A stretch of 64,000 bases of DNA from Lates calcarifer (taxonomy: Eukaryota; Chordata; Actinopteri; Centropomidae): positions 993,530-1,057,529 of the forward strand of contig NC_066838.1 of NCBI RefSeq assembly GCF_001640805.2, in the 5' to 3' direction. Under the pieces are notes generated by a model. It saw nothing but the letters and a program-made list of their open reading frames with translations, did not search any database and was not told where the DNA came from. Below are positions 62,801-64,000 of the stretch, piece after piece. The stretch's first letter is position 1. Every line of letters begins with the position of its first letter. The position numbers were made by a program, and so were the translations under genes.

Positions 62801-63012
62801 GTTGGTGAAATCTTGAAACCTTTTTCAACCAAAAGAAATGTCACCACAAGTGACACCACAGGTGCTCTCACAGAGTAACAAGAAATCTGTATATTGACTG
62901 CATGTTTTACACATGCTCTTCTTAGTCTCTTGGTATGCTCTACTCACCCCCTGTGATGGGTAGATGGTCCAGCCCAGTTCTGCTGTTGCTGTTGTTGAAT
63001 CCATTAGTACTT
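47742..63012 (-). CDS. ephb2: ephb2, EphB2 receptor tyrosine kinase (exons 2-16)
   Basis: Receptor for B-type ephrins, signalling at cell contacts in axon guidance and tissue boundaries. Exons: 63012-62948, 60449-59765, 55351-55196, 54672-54337, 54197-54073, 53907-53745, 53319-53211, 52783-52716, 52546-52424, 51671-51424, 51299-51084, 50786-50637, 49540-49347, 49246-49091, 47850-47742. All phases join; 2,903 nt, and the signal-peptide exon is beyond the right edge. Order: ephrin-binding domain, Cys-rich EGF-like region, two fibronectin III domains, one TM helix, juxtamembrane tyrosines ([10 protein letters not shown]), kinase ([23 protein letters not shown] all intact), SAM, and PDZ ligand SVEV at the C-terminus. 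The match to EPHB2 is clearly better than to EPHB1 (for example the QYRKFTS and SVEV regions). An a/b paralogue label cannot be decided here. Confidence 0.96.
49091..49246 (-). CDS. ephb2: ephb2 exon 15 (SAM domain)
   Basis: Encodes [18 protein letters not shown] and [13 protein letters not shown] of the SAM domain. The donor is GGA|GTATGT, so the in-frame read-through into the intron (ending YVRYV) is not coding. Confidence 0.94.
49347..49540 (-). CDS. ephb2: ephb2 exon 14 (kinase end)
   Basis: Encodes [34 protein letters not shown] and [10 protein letters not shown]. Leaves in phase 2. Confidence 0.95.
50220..50535. repeat. AT-rich low-complexity (TTTAAT)n-like tract
   Basis: Irregular runs of TTTAAT/TAATTT in an ephb2 intron with very little G or C. 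Possibly a decayed simple repeat. Confidence 0.7.
50637..50786 (-). CDS. ephb2: ephb2 exon 13 (kinase C-lobe)
   Basis: 50 codons with [19 protein letters not shown], the APE motif, and [20 protein letters not shown]. The usual SDVWS reads SDCWS here (Cys codon TGC at 50712-50714). Confidence 0.95.
51084..51299 (-). CDS. ephb2: ephb2 exon 12 (kinase catalytic loop)
   Basis: 72 codons. HRDLAARN at 51183-51206 and DFG at 51138-51146 are intact. The activation segment carries [12 protein letters not shown]. Confidence 0.96.
51424..51671 (-). CDS. ephb2: ephb2 exon 11 (kinase N-lobe)
   Basis: Completes the glycine loop (GEFGEVCSG), carries the ATP-anchoring VAIK lysine (51601-51612) and ends with [15 protein letters not shown]. 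Leaves in phase 0. Confidence 0.96.
51917..52273 (+). mobile_element. full-length fish SINE
   Basis: Head GATGGCGCAGTGGTTAGCAC (box-A-like), then TCTGGGTACTCTGGCTTCCT, CAGTCCAAAGACATGCAGG, TGACTCTAAATTGCCCATAG, a TCAGCTGGGGTAGCCTCC tail and a terminal (GAAT)n run. An 11-bp target duplication flanks it: CCCTGGTGTAC at 51906-51916 and CCTTGGTGTAC at 52274-52284, one mismatch. Lies in the ephb2 intron between exons 10 and 11, antisense to the gene. RNA-polymerase-III type by structure; the family name is not certain. Confidence 0.85.
52424..52546 (-). CDS. ephb2: ephb2 exon 10 (juxtamembrane tyrosines)
   Basis: Encodes [20 protein letters not shown], with both regulatory tyrosines present, and the start of the kinase (VKIEQVIGA). 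Phase 1 at both ends. Confidence 0.96.
52716..52783 (-). CDS. ephb2: ephb2 exon 9 (juxtamembrane)
   Basis: Encodes [14 protein letters not shown]. The acceptor is CAGCAG; use of the second CAG would drop one Ser codon and keep frame. Leaves in phase 1. Confidence 0.92.
53211..53319 (-). CDS. ephb2: ephb2 exon 8 (transmembrane)
   Basis: Encodes [18 protein letters not shown] and the rest of the single membrane helix, ending at VCR on the cytoplasmic side. Leaves in phase 2. Confidence 0.95.
53745..53907 (-). CDS. ephb2: ephb2 exon 7 (fibronectin III-2, second half)
   Basis: Encodes [20 protein letters not shown] and [12 protein letters not shown]. Leaves in phase 1. Confidence 0.95.
54073..54197 (-). 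CDS. ephb2: ephb2 exon 6 (fibronectin III-2, first half)
   Basis: Encodes [20 protein letters not shown] and LQYYEK. Enters in phase 1 and leaves in phase 0. Confidence 0.95.
54337..54672 (-). CDS. ephb2: ephb2 exon 5 (fibronectin III-1)
   Basis: 112 codons: [26 protein letters not shown] and the [10 protein letters not shown] stretch, the first FN3 domain. Phase 1 at both ends. Confidence 0.95.
55196..55351 (-). CDS. ephb2: ephb2 exon 4 (EGF-like)
   Basis: 52 codons with [19 protein letters not shown] and the paired cysteines of the EGF-like module. Phase 1 at both ends. Confidence 0.95.
56100..56265 (+). mobile_element. retroposon-like 3' tail
   Basis: TTCCAATTTCGTTGTAC, ATAATGACAATAAAGGCT and a closing run of TCTTA units match the 3' end pattern of fish non-LTR elements. 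No coding part is attached. Confidence 0.45.
59165..59445. repeat. dispersed fish repeat (ATATCTCAACAACT type)
   Basis: GAAATATCTCAACAACTTCT, CAGACATTCATGATCCCCAG and GGCTTCAGTGATTCCCTGA are phrases of a common teleost interspersed repeat. Family not named. Confidence 0.5.
59765..60449 (-). CDS. ephb2: ephb2 exon 3 (ligand-binding domain)
   Basis: 685 bp. Encodes [20 protein letters not shown], the ephrin-binding jelly roll, and the start of the Cys-rich region ([21 protein letters not shown]). It ends in phase 1 at a GTAAGA donor. Confidence 0.96.
61824..62653. mobile_element. palindromic pair of Tc1-like transposon fragments
   Basis: Left arm (61826-62131, plus) and right arm (62651-62133, minus) start with the same Tc1-like terminus (GATCAGCCATAACATTA), flanked by TA on both outer sides. 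Both skip directly to the C-terminal coding part of the transposase (block with GACACGTACCACCCACCTAAATATTG-type sequence, then CCCAGATCCCAATCTGA). They meet tail to tail near 62,132. Each is internally deleted, so no transposase is encoded. It lies in the ephb2 intron between exons 2 and 3. Confidence 0.8.
62948..63012 (-). CDS. ephb2: ephb2 exon 2
   Basis: Encodes [20 protein letters not shown], the start of the mature ectodomain. It enters in phase 2, so a signal-peptide exon must lie to the right. GTGAGT donor. Confidence 0.93.
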
Positions 63013-64000
63013 CTGGAGGGGACAGAGTTAGAAAAAAATTAAATCATATCACCTACTGCAAATCCTATTTATGATTAGATGGTATTTAATAAAATCATCT
63101 ATTTTTAGACCCACTTAATGTGTGTGTTTCTTTGCAGTCAAGAACATGATCAGTTGAATCAGAAGTTATGGCCTCAGATATTAGACTGATTGGATTTACT
63201 ATTTTAACATACTATTTTAACATAATATTATTGAGTCTTCTATGAATTAATGAATACATGTTTATTATATCTCCAATATGATATGACAACTATGACAGGA
63301 ATGTTCCATCAGAAGAGATTAATGACAACATGAGAAATGATTATTCATAGGTCAGTGTATTATGTGTCTTAAGCTTAAAGTATAATTCGGGTTTATTTCA
63401 ACAGTAGCTCTGTGTGTCATGGTAACTTTGTACTTGCCAACCTTGGTTGTACAGATTCAAGAAAACAAGTTGATTCACACAAAACAGGCAAATACTGGGG
63501 CAATCAGCCTCCTGCAGCTCTGCAAACATGATTTTTGAGTGATGAGTCATTTCAAATGTTTGACTGAGAGTAAACACAAAAATTAGCCACCTGGTATGGT
63601 CAAAATGGTAACTGATAGGAATCTTAATCAGTGTCGACGTCACGTCCCCACTGTCCTAGTTACCCTACATAGCACTACTCTAAGATGTCACATTCAAATT
63701 TTTGAATATTTTTTACCTGGGGAAAGTTGATGACTCATTGATCATTAAAACAGTAGTATTCATAGAGAAAGACCTTGGTCAAAACTAATACTGTCCAACA
63801 GTGTCTCCTGACTGTCAACTCTTTATTTCCATTTTCATAATCAAAGTGCATAGGTTAAAAGATTCTTCAGGCTCAGCAACAAGAGACAGAGAAAATCAGG
63901 GTTTACTGAGGAAAAGGTGCCAGTGAGCATAACCTAACAATAACTTACAATACAAAACAAACCAAATGTTTATATTCTACACAAAAATGATGTAAAACTT

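Overview
This window is nuclear DNA from a teleost fish, most likely a percomorph. It carries spliced vertebrate genes with GT-AG introns, an AT-rich background, CA/GT microsatellites, and a load of repeats typical of fish: L2 LINEs with an esterase ORF1, Tc1-like DNA transposons, a tailed SINE, and Gypsy LTR elements. No bacterial, CRISPR or tRNA features were seen.

Three protein-coding genes are present, all on the minus strand. (1) Positions 85-9095, with a non-coding 5' exon near 10.0-10.1 kb: the first eleven coding exons of vps13d (467 complete codons plus one base), a giant bridge-like lipid-transfer protein. The rest of the gene lies beyond the left edge. (2) Positions 29979-37601: the complete two-exon lrrc38, a leucine-rich-repeat single-pass membrane protein and BK-channel gamma subunit (291 codons). 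(3) Positions 47742-63012: coding exons 2-16 of ephb2, an EphB receptor tyrosine kinase. Only the signal-peptide exon is missing, beyond the right edge. Every exon junction below was checked by hand for splice dinucleotides and reading phase. The three human orthologues all lie on 1p36, so the window looks like a condensed piece of that conserved linkage group. The three genes do not form a pathway.

The intervals are transposon territory. 11.5-19.3 kb holds a GC-rich short-motif repeat, a broken Tc1 transposase, SINE pieces, and a 3.2-kb structure with 0.5-0.7-kb inverted arms around a second Tc1 relic. 21.4-28.4 kb holds a solo LTR, a Tc1-like end, an L2 LINE with esterase, endonuclease and RT segments, a second L2 copy carrying a two-level nested insertion, and a third Tc1 relic. 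31.7-33.5 kb, inside the 3' part of the lrrc38 intron, holds a deleted Gypsy element. The ephb2 introns contain a SINE with target-site duplication and a palindromic pair of Tc1-like fragments.

I see no convincing undescribed multi-gene system. The most useful second-look items are a perfect palindromic CLEAR/E-box near the vps13d promoter, upstream ORFs in vps13d and lrrc38, a Val-to-Cys change in the SDVWS motif of the EphB2 kinase, a NAGNAG acceptor in its juxtamembrane exon, and the inverted or nested transposon structures.
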